DNA from: Sphagnum magellanicum
Lineage: Eukaryota; Streptophyta; Sphagnopsida; Sphagnales; Sphagnaceae
Direction of reading: 5' to 3'
Length of the DNA: 64,000 nucleotides
Assembly (NCBI GenBank): GCA_021904315.1
Contig: CM038917.1
Location: 16,848,041-16,912,040 of the forward strand
The notes beneath the pieces were generated by a model. That model saw nothing but the letters and a program-made list of their open reading frames with translations, made no database searches and had not been told where the DNA came from. Below, one piece after another: positions 1-12,117 of the stretch (the first letter of the stretch is position 1; every line of letters starts with the position of its first letter). The position numbers and the translations under genes were made by a program.

Positions 1-103
1 TTGTGCACTGGTTGGTGGTTGGTTCACTTTGCACCGATGGTCTTTTGTCTTTTCTTTGAACCATTAGCGTGCATTACCTTCATTGGTCCCTAGTCCCTAC
101 CTT

Positions 104-280
104 CATTTTGGTGTTGGTGGTGGCCGTTTATTGAATCCATATTGTTCTAATCAATCCGTTGTTGAATCTGTGCATAAGAGTCTCTTGCAACATTTTGGTG
201 TTGGTGGTGGCCATTTATTGAATCCATATTGTTCTCTAATCAAACCCGTTGTTGAATCTGTGCATAAGAGTCTCTTGCAA
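104..280. repeat. 87 bp direct tandem duplication
   Basis: Two adjacent copies start at 104 and 191. Each begins CATTTTGGTGTTGGTGGTGG and ends with GAGTCTCTTGCAA, with only a few substitutions and a small indel between them. The first 97-codon open frame of the window lies across this duplication and is probably a by-product of it. Confidence 0.9.
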
Positions 281-670
281 CAGAATGGGTTAAAAAACAG
301 AGAAGGAAAGGCGACTACTACTACAGCCAGGGAGAAAACACGAGTCAAAATTCGTGAAAAAGAAACTTGTCATTAGGCAGGCAGGCAGGCAGGCAAGCAG
401 GCAGCAAGGAAGCTTGGGGTCTGTTGCGGAAAGTCTGTATGTGTGTGTGCAGGCTTGTGGGTATCTATCTATCTGCTGAAGTTAACCATGAGGAAGGAAG
501 GAAGGAGGAAGACAATGGTGGTTTGTTTAGGAAGAGTTTTGTCCTTTTGTTGAGAGGAGGATAAATTCAATTTGGGTTCTGTCAAAGCATTGAAAGTGCT
601 TATTGTAAGATTGATGAGAAATTCCTTTGTAAGCTTTCAACAAGTCATGAGCTTTACTCATGCCATTCAA

Positions 671-720
671 CACACAACAACAACAACAACTACAACTACA
701 ACAACAACAACAACAACAAG
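671..720. repeat. CAA/CTA microsatellite
   Basis: A run of CAA trinucleotides, interrupted by CTA, reading ACAACAACAACAACAACTAC and onward. A similar AAC run lies at 5174-5195, in the presumed 5' UTR of the transporter gene. Confidence 0.9.
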
Positions 721-1732
721 ATTGATGGAATTGCAATTGTGGTTTTGAGATTCTCTCTTCACTTGACTTGTTGGGTCAATGACAAAAGGGGAAATTTCCA
801 TCATGCATTGCATCTAGCAGATGATGATTCTCATTGCATCTTCTTCTTTGCAAATGCTCAATTCTCATAAAGAATTTGACTGAGTGTTTTTATCATGCTC
901 TAGTTTTTCTGTAGAGAACTACCAGTTGGGGGAAGGGAAGTGAAGGGAAGGGAGGGGGTCATTCAGCACAAATTAGCACCTGAAATTCAGGATGAAAACA
1001 GCCTTGGATGATGAGGTACTCCACCCCTGTTGTCTTGGGACATTAATAACTGCAGCCAAAAAAGAAGACCCCACCCCACCATATAAGTTGCCATGTCTGT
1101 TATCTAATAAGGTGTTGCCAACACCCCCTCTGGAATGAATGAATGGATACATTATTTCTTGCTTGTTTCATGCTGAGGAGTTATGTGCCTGACCAATGCC
1201 CCAGTTGTTTCAATCCGCAGCACCCCCCAACAGACACACTAGGAGGTGTCATCACAGCAGCAGTACCAGAGCCATTTTAAAAACCTTGTTCTTTTCAAGG
1301 GATGGGTGAGTGTGTATATTCAACTGTTGCTCGCTGGTCGTCCTTGCTTCACTGAGGAGGGGGGCCTGCCACATTGTGTAGGCAGAAAACATCCACATTC
1401 TGATGGAAGATCGCAAAACTGCCCCCCGCCCTCTTGAGCTGAAAGGGAAGAATGAAGACAAAGTGTGTGCATGCCATTGTGCAAGAGGCCTGCCTGCCTC
1501 CACCCTTTGTCTTTCAAGCAAATAGGAATCATGTAAGACATATGGAGATCTCTTCTGTTGAGGGCATGGATCGAATGACTTGAGTGGCTTTTTTTCCAGG
1601 GTTGCATTTGTGCTGCTCACTGTGATTCCGCCGCATCTTAGGACCCCCAGCACCTCCATGAAAATGATGCAGGAGTTCTATGGGACATTTAAATTATTGG
1701 AAAGAATGGAAGCTAACTGTGGGGACAAACAG

Positions 1733-4700
1733 TTATGCAAATAGAATAAGCACCATCCCTCCCACCATCAAGACCACATATGGCAATCTCTTCCAGATTC
1801 GCTCCTGAAATCAAACAAGCACAAAGTGGTTACTCAAATCTTGATCAAAAGTATTTGACCTGCACATCAGGAAGACTATTTTAGCGTGGGGGGGGGGGGG
1901 GGGTGAACTCTGTCAATTCCAACAACCTTCATTCGCTCCTGTTTTGATCGACTAAGAGTAGTAGTGTAATCCAAAGCACAGTTGAGAAGTTTCTCGGATA
2001 TCTACTTCAATATTTATTTAAGCAAAGAAGGAATTGTGGGAGGGGAAAGCTTGCCTTGAATATCAAATGGCCAACCAGCACCGATAACAATACATTGCTG
2101 CGCTTTGCCTGACCACAGGAAATATCATCAGTTTACAGTTTTATGGTACTAGCTTTGTCAAACATAATAGAGATTCCAGACTGAATTGTTCATTTGGCAC
2201 AGCCTCATGCACTAGGTTGGTACTTCTTTGGCCATTTCCCTGCTGAGTATATATTGTAGATAGGTTTATAAGGTAATTAGTACCAGTTCCAGTAATTTTG
2301 TTGATTTCATCAGTAGGGTATCTGACATGTTTTCAACACCTATTACACTACCCAACATAAATGTGAAAAAATGATGTGACTAACAGATCAAACCTAAAGT
2401 TGATTATCCTGACTAAACCCAGCAGTGTGTAAATTTCTTCATTTTTAGTACAAACAGTTGTGGAGATATGTAACAGAATTGCCAAGAAACGACAATATTG
2501 CATTTATCTCACAGAATTGAGTAAAGGAGCTCAAGCTGGACACTCACAGCTATTGCATAGGAAACCAGCAAAGTCTCCAAGCTCTTCAGGTAGCAGATGA
2601 TGGCAACACACTCACACATTGAAATTGTCAACATAGTTGGAAAGTGGTTGTATAAGTGCAAGAATGATGATGGACTGTGTGTCCCACCCAGAATCCACCA
2701 CAATATCTAGTTCAGAATTCCAGAAGTGAAACAACTGGAGACAATTTGAACATACACCATGACAAATACAACAGTGACCAGTGAGCCAGGTTTGAAGGTT
2801 TGGAGAACTTGCTTTTTGTCCACAGAAATCACTGGCAGAATTCACCAGCAGAGTTCATCCATTGATATACACCATCAGAAAAATACAATTCAATCCTATT
2901 GTGACTTGTGTTTGGAGATGCATACCTGGTGAAAGCAAGATAAAGAACTACGGGAATGGCCATCAAAATGCGTTGAAAAGCTGCAAACACAATAATCGAT
3001 GGTGCAATGTGCATGCCCAGTTTGTCAACACTGCAAAAAAGCAAAAGAAATGCAACAGCTTGTTTCAGGGCACATTAAATCTCTGAAGCCTTGTGCTTAA
3101 GAGGAATCTACCATTATCAATCAGCTTGGAAGCTTAAACTTCACAATCTGGAGTCTAGCCCTCTTTAAAACTTTGGGCAAAAATGAAACAGACTAGTATG
3201 CAAACACAAAAAGACAAATTTACCTACCTATTGCTGACGCTGAGCAAGCCTGCAACTCCAAGCATGAGAACACTACCCTCTTCTTTCTTCAAAGCCAGTA
3301 CAGGATTCAGCACATGTCCCAAATTCAACCTGCCAATCATAACAGTGTTACAACAGCCTTCTTGAATGCAAAACATCTCCAAAAACTGTGATCTACACAC
3401 ACTCCATCACTATCGACCTTTTCATTTCCTTCTGGAACTTGAGTGAACCCATGAGCACAATACCCACTTTACATGGGATGATTATCTAGGTTTGCAGTGA
3501 ACCCATGAGCATACAACCAGATTTACATGGGCTGATTATGTAGGGTTTGCAGTGAACCCGAGAGCATAAGACCCACTTCACATGGGATGCTTATCTAGGG
3601 TTTGCAGTGAACCCATGGGCATAGGACCCACTTTTCATGCAATGATTATCTAGGGTTTGCTGTGAACCCATGAGCACAAGACCCACTTCACAGGGGATGA
3701 TTATCTAGGGTTTTCAGTTCAGCTTTTGCACTGCTTCAACCAAGGATTTGATACATATTCAAGTTCTTGAGCACATTATTCTAGCTTGAAGCTCGCAATC
3801 ATCTGAAACGCTGGATTAGCTACAGAAGATGAACAAAGATGAGCAAAACCCATTGATCTCCTTGCTCAGGTTACAGGGTTATAGCAGCCTTCTTGAATGC
3901 AAAACATCTCCCAAAACCCATGAGTATAAGACCCACTTTTACATGGGATGATTAGCTAGGGTTTGCTGTACAGCTTTTTGCACTGCTTCAACCAAGGATT
4001 TGATACACATTCATGTTCTTGAGCACATTATTATAGCTCAAAGCTCACAATTATCTAAAATGCTGAATTAACTAATACAGAAGATGAACAAAGATGACTC
4101 CTTGCTCCTTGGGTTACAGTTTCTCTAGCTACAGTCTAAACTAGTTAGTTGCTCACAAAAATGCACAACAGAAGAAACCGAGCAATTTGCAGTTGATTCG
4201 GAACTGAAAGACATAGAATATACATCTTAGATAAGAGAGACTGATGAACACACCCTGGAAAACAAAAAAACACTGCTTGTGAACTGGGTACAAAAGAAAA
4301 AGATTCTTCCTTACCAATCCATGGTTTTCCAAGTGCCGCCCTTGAGTAGTGTGAGTGATGGAAGAGGAGAGCTCTTCATATTCTCTTTATCTTCCGCACC
4401 CTTGAGAGATTGCTCGCTCTCGTCTTTCACGGCGCCGTTCTTAACGTCTTCCGGTACTACGCTTACAGGCCATGATGATGACTTCTTGTCGCTGCTGCTG
4501 CTACCCTTCTTGAAGGTGGATGAGACTGCCGACAGAGCCGGAATGAGCGAGATTAGGAAGGTTTCGGAGCGAGGGGGAGTAAGCGGCGGCGACGGCGGCG
4601 GCGGCTTGATGGGTAATACTCCTCCTCCTCCTTTCACTTTCTTCCACTCAACAACGTCGCTAGAAGAAGAAGACTGGTCGATGGCCAGCAAGTAACCGCC

Positions 4701-5111
4701 CACGGTGACGACAAGAACACCAAGCAAGCCTTGAGAGCTGGGGGACTCGTGCACAACGACGTAACCAGTGAAAAGGAGAAGCACGGGGGTGAAGGCAAGG
4801 TAGGGAACAGTGACGGAAAGAGGCGAGACGTGCAAAGCTCTTTGATACATGTAGCCGATCAGCACCTTGATGCAAGCACCGCCGAACAAAACTCCCAGAA
4901 ACAGATCCAACTCACTCATCTCCAGAAAGGCGTACACGTTGAACATCCCCGTTGCGTAGACGATCAGCGACAGCAGCGTCGCATCCAGCAGTCCTACCAG
5001 TCCCACAAGCTCCGCTGACGTGAATTTCTGTGACGCTAGTTTCCGACTTGCGTCTATACAACTGTGTCCGATCGCTGCTGCCGCTGCATATGCAAATCCT
5101 TCCCACCTCAT
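1733..5111 (-). CDS. EamA/DMT-family multi-spanning transporter, 6 exons
   Basis: Exons, read on the minus strand: 5111-4315, 3329-3228, 3030-2926, 2674-2548, 2108-2055 and 1804-1733 (TAA). The joins keep phase throughout and give 418 aa. The first half (residues 1-145) is a series of hydrophobic helices starting MRWEGFAYAAAAAIGHS. A hydrophilic Ser/Pro-rich linker follows (about 146-265, with KPPPPSPPLTPP). The second EamA half carries the family-like stretches SVDKLGMHIAPS, YLKSLETLLVSYAIAAKRS and VGHLIFKERIWKRLP. Plant EamA-like proteins of the drug/metabolite transporter superfamily look like this, but the substrate cannot be read from sequence. Intron 5 begins AAG|GCAAGC, a GC donor with no usable GT nearby. 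Intron 1 (3330-4314) is packed with repeats. The start is the first ATG of the open frame. Family assignment is firm; the ends of exons 2 and 4 are read by eye. Confidence 0.88.
1888..1903 (+). repeat. G16 homopolymer in the last transporter intron
   Basis: Sixteen consecutive G on the plus strand, hence C16 in the sense transcript, inside the intron 1805-2054 just upstream of the last exon. The intron's donor is the GC type. Confidence 0.95.
3440..4110. repeat. ~55 bp tandem repeats and partial segmental duplication in transporter intron 1
   Basis: Five copies of a unit of about 55 bp (AGTGAACCCATGAGCA, then ACCCAC, then ACATGGGATGATTATCTAGG) run from 3441 to about 3717, with a sixth partial copy at about 3909-3968. 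The sequences flanking the array are also duplicated. The stretch CAGCCTTCTTGAATGCAAAA occurs near 3353 and 3883, and TGCACTGCTTCAACCAAGGA near 3728 and 3980. One block therefore appears to have been copied within the intron. Confidence 0.85.
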
Positions 5112-5607
5112 CTTGCGTGTTGTTTCTCGTCCTTTCTTGTCCCCAGAGCGATGATCGGAGCGTCAAAGACTAAGAACAACAACAACAACAACAATCGTTG
5201 CGAAATGCGATTGAGTGATTACTCGTCATCTTGTGATTAATCAAGGAGAAAAAGGAAATGAAAAAACAAACGTTTCTGTGAGGAAGAAAGAAAGAAAGAA
5301 CGAGAGTTGTTTCCCAGCGAGTTTTCTCTGTTGTCGAGTGGTCCTGTTTGTGATGATGATTATGATGATGCTGTTGTTGTTATACATACCAGCAAGAGTT
5401 GTAATCTTCTTCTTATTCTTTTTCTCCTGTGCAGCAGCAACGTTAGCACGTGCAGCAATTTGCACCCGTTTGTTTCTTCAGCTCCTTCTTGCATATGGAA
5501 AACGCTCTCTTCAATGCAGCAGCATCCTCCTCCTCCTCCTTTGCTGGCTGCTGCTGCTTGTTGCTGTTGCAAAACGGACAAGAATTTGTTTCTCTTCCTC
5601 TCCTTCT

Positions 5608-6080
5608 TCTTCTTCTTCCGCTGTCCGTCTGTGCTCCAAATCCCGCATCCGTTGCATGTGCAGCGAAAAACAGTCTTCTTCTTCTTCTTCTTCCGCTGTC
5701 GGTTTGTCTGTGTGTCTGTGCTACAAATCGAACACACGAGATTGTGAAAGAGATGTCAATCAGATCTTCTTCCCGTCATTACTACTGTTACGGCCGCACA
5801 AAAACTTCTTCGACATCTGGAAACAAAGCAGCAATGATCCTTATCACTTTGGAGCAAAAAACTGAATTTCTTCTTCTTCCGGCGTGTGTCTGTATGTGCT
5901 ACAAATGGAGAACATACGATATTGTGAAAGAGATATCAATCAGAACTTCTTCTTCGCGTCATTACTATTATGACGGCCGCAAAAAAAAAAAAAAAACTTC
6001 TTCTCCAAAATGTGGAAACAAAGAAGCAATGATCCTTATTACGGCCGCACAAAAACTACTTCTTCTCCAACAAAGCAATA
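5608..6080. repeat. Diverged ~190 bp tandem repeat, CTT-rich
   Basis: Two long copies (about 5680-5860 and 5866-6080) and one partial copy (about 5608-5680) share the same order of blocks: a CTTCTTCTTCC tract, a TGTCTGTGCTACAAAT-like block, ATTGTGAAAGAGATATCAAT, a CGTCATTACTA block, ACGGCCGCA, and GAAGCAATGATCCTTAT. Overlapping plus-strand open frames (5215-6136) are Ser/Leu-rich translations of these repeats and are not annotated as genes. Confidence 0.8.
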
Positions 6081-6647
6081 ATAATGATGATCCTCCTCCT
6101 TATTCCTCCCTCGTTCTTACAAGAACACTAATATAAATACAACTCTCTGTTTTTTCCTCTCCGATTGCTTCCGCTAGGTACTACTATTGCTGCAATATCC
6201 TTCGCAACCGGTTTCATTCAAAAGTCGATCCAATCAATAGGTATATCTGTTTTGCCGAAATTCGACCCTGCAAATTTCGCAAGCCACAACCTTCTCGCCC
6301 TCGAACATGCAGCACAAGAAGAAGGACGCTCAATATTGCAACAATAATGTATGTATCCAGAAGGAGGAGGAAGAAGAACCAGAACCAGAAGAAGAAGAAG
6401 AAGAAACAGCAGAAGGAGGTTTTTTTTTTTTTTTTTTTTCTGCGAAAAAATAACTTCTACAAAAAGAGCTCTTGCATAGTGATTACTTGATTTTCTTCGT
6501 GCCAAATTGTCGACACAAATTGCAAGGAAAATTTGCAAAGACGAAGAAAAAGGGCGAAGATGAAGCGCAAGTGCGATACGCGTCGTGGGGGCGGGCGGGC
6601 GTGCGTTGGGAAGAGTGTAACGCTCGTCCAAGACTTCGTTCATCCAC

Positions 6648-6684
6648 GAACGGATGAACAGATGAACGGATGAACGGATGAAAG
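6648..6684. repeat. GATGAACG octamer repeats
   Basis: Tandem copies of an 8 bp unit, GATGAAC followed by A or G, following a GGGCGGGCGGGC tract at 6589-6600. Confidence 0.85.
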
Positions 6685-6833
6685 TTTGCTTGGTAAGTCC
6701 CAAAAAGACAAAGAAAAATGAAAAGCGAACTTTTTAAAAAAATTAATAAAAAAAGATTTTGTTTTCCCCAAAAAAAGAAAAAAAAGCTTTTTTCTTGAGG
6801 TTTTAAACAGTGTTGGACGGTTCTTTGAATTTC

Positions 6834-6975
6834 TAGGAACCACCGGTTCTGGATCTTCACACATTTCAGAGCCAAAGAATCGGCAGGCAGTTCCGGTTCT
6901 TTGACCAAATACATTCAGATTAAAAGACCCGCCGGTTCAAGTTGTTTGGTAACCCTACAAGAACCGGTGGTTTTT
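6834..6975. repeat. Inverted repeat with AACCGG motifs
   Basis: GAACCACCGGTTCT near 6837 is matched in inverted orientation by AGAACCGGTGGTTT near 6960, about 110 bp away. Further CCGGTTC motifs lie between them and GAACCGACGGG lies just outside. This could be a very small terminal-inverted-repeat element or a cruciform-forming site. No target-site duplication is obvious. Confidence 0.6.
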
Positions 6976-8551
6976 ATGAAAGAACCGACGGGTATTTTGG
7001 TGACTGTCATTGTGACAATTCCAAAGTCATTTCGGATTATAATTCGTCGCAAATCGAATTTTAATTCAAAATCGTTTTTTTTTTTTTTTTTTTGGTTGTC
7101 TATTTTGCACCCTTTTAATGTTTTTGTTTGTTTTGTATTTTGTTATTTGTCTTACACTTTCTCAATGTTTTTTTTTTTTTTTTTTTTTTTGGGATTGGTT
7201 TGTATTTTGTTGTGAACTTCTTTAAAATGAATTGGATTTTTGTTGGCATTTTGTCTAGCAAATAAAAAATGTAAAAAAAGAAATATTAATGAAACAAAAT
7301 GACATATAATAAAATTTACAAAAAAAATTATTTCTTGAAAAATATAAAATTGATTACAACAATAATTATTATGTTCACATAAAATAATTTTATGAGAAGT
7401 ATCTTTTTTTTTTTTGGGGGACACATTATATAAGGGACAAAATTGTTTAATGGGAAGCATGAGAGATAGAGAGCACAATTACATTAATATTATTATTTTA
7501 GAGTTATATTTATAACATTATTTAGCAACATGAATTTATTTTTTTAATTTAAAAAAATATAAATTTTGTGTGTTATACAATTGGTAATGCAACAAAAAAA
7601 GAAATTGGACCAATCAAGTGAATTAATTGGTGCCAAGTTTTTTTGTACCAATTATGGATGGAGCCCCACAACAAAATGGACAAAAATACCTACAAAAAGG
7701 CTTAATGAGTGGCTTACTATTGGAATATTGTCCAAGAGAGAATAAGGAAAATTTGTGAGTGGGTGTCCATGGCAATAATTAAGCCACATGACCCCACAAA
7801 TTCACCTTCCCTACAACAATTAATTGATTCTCCTTTTGCATATTGTGAAGTGTAATATTCCCATATAGGTACCATATATTTTTATATTTTATATTTTTAA
7901 AATATTTTATTAAAAAATCATTTTCTTTTTTTAATTTTTAAAAATCTTCATTTTTCATTACATGTATGTAATATTATTGGGATTTTTTTGGGGGGGGCAA
8001 AAGAGCATTATTCACTTGTAAATTAAATAAATGTGATTGATTGGCTTTTGGACCTTAGAATCTTTTATTTAGGACCACTTTTGGGAAGTGTTCATTCTTT
8101 AGAGTCCCCACATAAGGGCCCCTTTTGTAAGTTGGGGAACTTTCTCATCAAGAGGCTCAACCCCACCCGGGTTTATTTACTAACTACATTGGGCAATTAT
8201 TGCCACTCGGGCCCCCTCAAATGGGTTCATCACAATGTTTAATTTTTACTTTTTCCGTAAGTAAAAAAAACCTGGCGTAGTTTTGGAAGTGTATTTTTTA
8301 TGCACCTTGTCAGGCACAAGAGGTTCGGCAAGAATTATCGGAACTGGAATTATTGGAACCTTACGTGTGCCGCTGTATGTTTTCTTACGGGATGTAAACA
8401 CAGCATGAAGGACGGAAGCCGAGTGAAGCACCCAGTTTTTACACCCCGGAAGAGTCGGGCCCTCCTAAACAAAAATTTGTAAAGCCTAACTTGCCTTAAA
8501 ACATAATAAATTAAACTTTGTAACATTTGACATTACAACAACAACAACAAG

Positions 8552-8552
8552 C

Positions 8553-8583
<31 letters not shown>

Positions 8584-8590
8584 AAAAAAA
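8552..8590 (+). repeat. C22-A17 double homopolymer
   Basis: Twenty-two C followed directly by seventeen A, preceded by CAACAACAACAAG. Read on the minus strand it is a T run followed by a G run. Confidence 0.95.
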
Positions 8591-8729
8591 GGTGACAAAA
8601 ATTTTATTGTCAATTAGATGTGAGTGAAATGAGATTTTTTTTAATTTTTAAAAAATATTAAATTAAATTACTTATTTACTTATAATAATTTTAAATTTTA
8701 TTTTTTATTATTATTTTTAAATTGAAATT

Positions 8730-9010
8730 TGTCAAGTAGGTAGATTGGATGGAGATCATCCACAAGAGTAATGAGCTGAATTTGGCTAAAGGTTAAATAA
8801 ATAGTAGAGTAAAATTCTTTAAGAATCCGGCCTAGTTTTGGCGAGCAATCAGCGAACTCAGTGTCCAAATATGTCAACATGTGACCCTTTTTCTTTTTTT
8901 CCCCTCAAAATATGGCGATTTTTTTCTCGTTTTTTCCCCCGCCAAAAAAAAGGCATTCGCCAAAAAGAAAAAAACACTCTCAAGTGTATAGTCCTAGGCT
9001 CCAAATGGCA
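8730..9010. repeat. Dispersed repeat family X, copy 1
   Basis: Shares with copies at about 11720-11885, 13095-13360 and 13735-13930 an ordered set of blocks: GTCAAGTAGGTRGAYTGG, GATCATCCACAAGA, GCC/GCT-AAATTTGGCTA, AGAATCCTGCCTAG-like, ACTCAGTGTCTAAA-like, and CTCAAAATRTGGCGATTTTT. The class of element is not recognised. Confidence 0.75.
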
Positions 9011-9056
9011 TGCTGGCTAAAAAGGTGCAATGAATAATGATGACCTCTCAAGGGGT

Positions 9057-9072
9057 GGGGGGGGGGGGGGGG
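9057..9072 (+). repeat. G16 homopolymer
   Basis: Sixteen consecutive G followed by further short G runs. It lies at the end of family X copy 1. Confidence 0.9.
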
Positions 9073-11008
9073 TGGGGGGAGGGAGCTTTCCTTTGGCCTG
9101 AAAGCAACAGCATGGAGCCAATGAGGTGAAAGACATTATGGATTCTATTGTTTGGAAGGGGCTTATGGACAACACTTATTATGGCTAATTCACTTGCGAT
9201 TCGTTCGTTCAGCTACTTTTTTCATACTAAATGAATGTTACTGACTGGTATATATATAATGCATGTAAATATTATGGGAGGAACTAATAAATAAATTAAA
9301 TTAATAAATAAATAAATAATTGGATCATTTTTCTCATGTCAAATAGTCTATTATTTAATACATAAAAATTAGAACTTTAAAAGGAACAACCACGGCCACT
9401 CACTCTTGTGTTGGGAACTAGAATAACACCAATTTTTTTTCTAATGAATATAATAACATTTGACACATGCCATGAAGTCTTCATTGTCATAATAACACTA
9501 TTAATTTTTTATTTTTTTAATACCAGCAATTCAAAATAATAAAATTCCATGTATATATACATAAATATATGTTAGATTTTTTTTATTTATATAAACAATT
9601 AAATATCATGTATTTGAAACTTAACAATGAACCTATCTAATTAATGTAGGTACAAGATACTCATGTCCATAATAAGTCTATGTTCAATATTGAGAATTGA
9701 TGGGGGGTGTCATAAGTTGAAAAGATCAAAATTTGAAATAGAACAATTGTAAAAAGTGAAAAAAAGGAATAATTAAAAATATATTAAATTTTCATTCACA
9801 TTTTCTTCCATAACAATTAGTATTCAAGTATGGGTATATATATCATTTTTCCACACCCATGTTTCAAAATGTTAAAAATCATGAAGTAATCTTTGATTAT
9901 ATATATATTTATTTATTTATATTTATATATTTAAAGGCTTGGCTTATTTATTTTGGGTTGGTCAAGCCTCAAAAAATATCTTACCTAAACATGACAATAA
10001 TTGTAAAACTAAAATAAATAATGTTGCATTATGCAATGGAATTATGAATACTCCTTTGCTTTTAAAACAATCATCAATCACAATGCAATAGTGGTTGCAC
10101 ACCTACACACATCTTCTACCATTTCCATATGAGGGGGGAGGTTGGGGAAGGGGACCATGAGGAGGAGGAGGAGTAGCACCCACCAACCACACCTCTACCA
10201 TTTTGCCTTGCAATTGTGGTGGCTTTTCCACCTAAAAAGCACAAACACATGTTGTATTCTTGTGTTTTTATGTAGGAATCAATTATATTATTATAATTAC
10301 TTGACATTGAGGGACAAAATTTGCAAGACAATGGAGAAAGATGTGTTGACTAGATTTTGTGAACATGTTGTTTTTATGGCACATCTTTAAACAAAAATAT
10401 TAATTAATTAATTTTTTTTTAACTTATTTTTTAAATATTTATTTATTTATTTATTTTCTATATCATGCATGCATGATGGAAAAATACTCTTTTTTATTTT
10501 GACATTGGGTAGGGTTATTAATGGCTTGTTGTGCAAGACATAAAATAATACAACAAAACAAGTATGCAAAGTAGAAAGTAATGACATTTTGTATAATTGG
10601 GTTGCAAAGTGCGAAACCCTTCTTTTGGTTTTAAAAATGCATTTAGCTTTCACCTTTTTGTATTTTTATTTTACAACTTATTTAGAGCATATTTAGGACA
10701 TTAATTTGTTTTACATTTTCCACTTTTAAAAACCTTTTTTTTTTCTTTTTTCTTTTTTTGCCTTTTTGCCTTTTTGCACACCTTTTGGCTTGAATGATGC
10801 TCTTTACAATGACTTACATCATGGCTAAGTAGTTGAATGTTGGTGGCAATCTATATATATATATATAATTTTTTTTAAATTTAAATTTTTTTTTTGGTGT
10901 TGTTGCAATTAAAGTTTGAATTAGAGAATTTAAAGCAAAATATATCAAAGGTTAAATTACCATGTTGGTTAAGCTTGAAATCTACACAACACTCAAAATT
11001 CAAATATT

Positions 11009-11295
11009 TTTGGCCTTGCCTACCAAGGCAAGGATATTGTTGTGTTTAGATTCATTATAGAGTATAGTAGCTTAAGGGATTTTTATAGGCCCCTAGGTAA
11101 TAATAAATAATAGGTCTATTTTTATATGAGGATTTTTGATCTCTTGAAGGATTTTGGTGTCTTTTAAAGGATTTTTTTGAAGACTATATTTTTGCATGGT
11201 GAAACATTTGAGTTTCCATAATTCTTCTTTTGCATTAAGATACTTTTTTTAATGTAAATGGCAAGGCCACAGTGTGACACACACCCTTGTTTGTT
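11009..11295. mobile_element. Dispersed repeat family Y, copy 1 (MITE-like)
   Basis: About 285 bp, collinear with about 22034-22440: TGGCCTTGCC at the left, then TAGATTCATTATAGAGTATA, GGCCCCTAGGTA, TCTTGAAGGATTTTGG, TTTTTGCATGGTGAAA, and GTAAATGGCAAGGCCACA near the right. TGGCCTTGCC (11011-11020) recurs inverted as GGCAAGGCCA at 11260-11269, so terminal inverted repeats are possible. Homology with copy 2 runs about 20 bp past the right motif, which leaves the true ends uncertain. There is no coding capacity. Confidence 0.7.
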
Positions 11296-11719
11296 TCTAC
11301 TTGATTTCTATTCGAAGAATTCCAAAATAGTTATTTCCATGAAGTCCCAAAAATGTTTTTTCATATCTTGCCACCCAATTTTCAGCATCTCTTTAAGTCA
11401 TAGTGCCACAATTATGCATTCATGCATAATCAAATTCCATAGAACTTGATTTTGCCATCATCTGGTTGTGTGCATCAATGCCCAATGAAGCATCAAGCAA
11501 AACAAACACGAAGAGTTGAGTGCAGTGATTAGAGAGAAATTGTTGCAGCCAGAAATTGAACTTCCAAAGTGATGATGCATTTGTTGTTGCAACGAGAACT
11601 TGATTGATTTCCACTCTGGAGCTTGGCAGACTTGGCTGCAGCTCCCATAGTAACCCATATATAATAACATCACAATTTTGTGTTGTAGCCACCACCACAT
11701 TTGCCATCATTCATTCATA

Positions 11720-11885
11720 TGAGGAATTAGCCAAAATTTGGTGATGGGTCAGAGAGTTTTGAAAGTAGAAGAATTGAAGAATCCTGTATCTGAGTGACAC
11801 TAGATTTTATTTTTTTGGGGTGTCACCAAAAGCTGCAAAAATTTGCCCCCCCCCCACCTGCCCCCCCAAAAAAAACCGCTGATCT
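11720..11885. repeat. Dispersed repeat family X, copy 2
   Basis: Contains GAGGAATTAGCCAAAATTTG, GGGTCAGAGAG, GAAGAATCCTGTATCTGAGT and GTGTCACCAAAAGCTGCAAA, with C10 and C7 runs at 11846-11855 and 11871-11877. It aligns with the copy at about 13095-13360, which has TTTTGTCACCAAATGGCAAA in the same relative place. Confidence 0.7.
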
Positions 11886-12075
11886 CAACACTGAAATATG
11901 CTACACATATTGTACTAGCAGTTATGCCAAGTCTGCAAGCAACCCATTAAGACTAGGGGTGACATTGCTGACTAAAAAGAATGGAAGACAAACCTACACA
12001 AAGTGGACAACCCCAAGAGACTAAACATCTGGTGAAAAAAACACTTTTCCTGATTCTTCTTCCAATCCGAAAGCT

Positions 12076-12117
12076 GAGCTGCGCTGAGCTGAGCTGAGCT
12101 GAGCTGAGTTGAGCTGA
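12076..12117. repeat. AGCTG pentanucleotide repeat
   Basis: About eight tandem copies of GAGCT/AGCTG (one TTGAG variant), immediately 3' of the PX gene stop codon on the minus strand and probably in its 3' UTR. Confidence 0.9.

Larger units (their letters stand above)
1..1732. other. Gene-poor left edge, repeats and probable 3' flank
   Basis: I recognise no gene here. The stretch holds an 87 bp tandem duplication (104-280), a GGCA run near 377-400, a CAA-rich microsatellite (671-720), and a C/T- and G-rich segment at 900-1660. The part nearest 1733 is probably 3' UTR or flank of the transporter gene that ends there on the minus strand. Open frames in this stretch (for example minus 1252-1659) show no family motif and no splice-supported continuation. 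Confidence 0.6.

Noticed and set aside
83-376. 97-codon plus-strand open frame
   Set aside because: It runs over the 87 bp tandem duplication and encodes repeated Gly/Leu-rich words. There is no family motif and no splice continuation.
1252-1659. 135-codon minus-strand open frame just beyond the transporter stop
   Set aside because: No recognisable domain. The transporter ends cleanly with a family-like C-terminus at 1733, so this is more likely 3' flank.
5215-6136. Long overlapping open frames on both strands (216, 146, 125 and 228 codons)
   Set aside because: Ser/Leu/Phe- or Lys/Arg-rich translations of CTT/TCC repeats; no domain.
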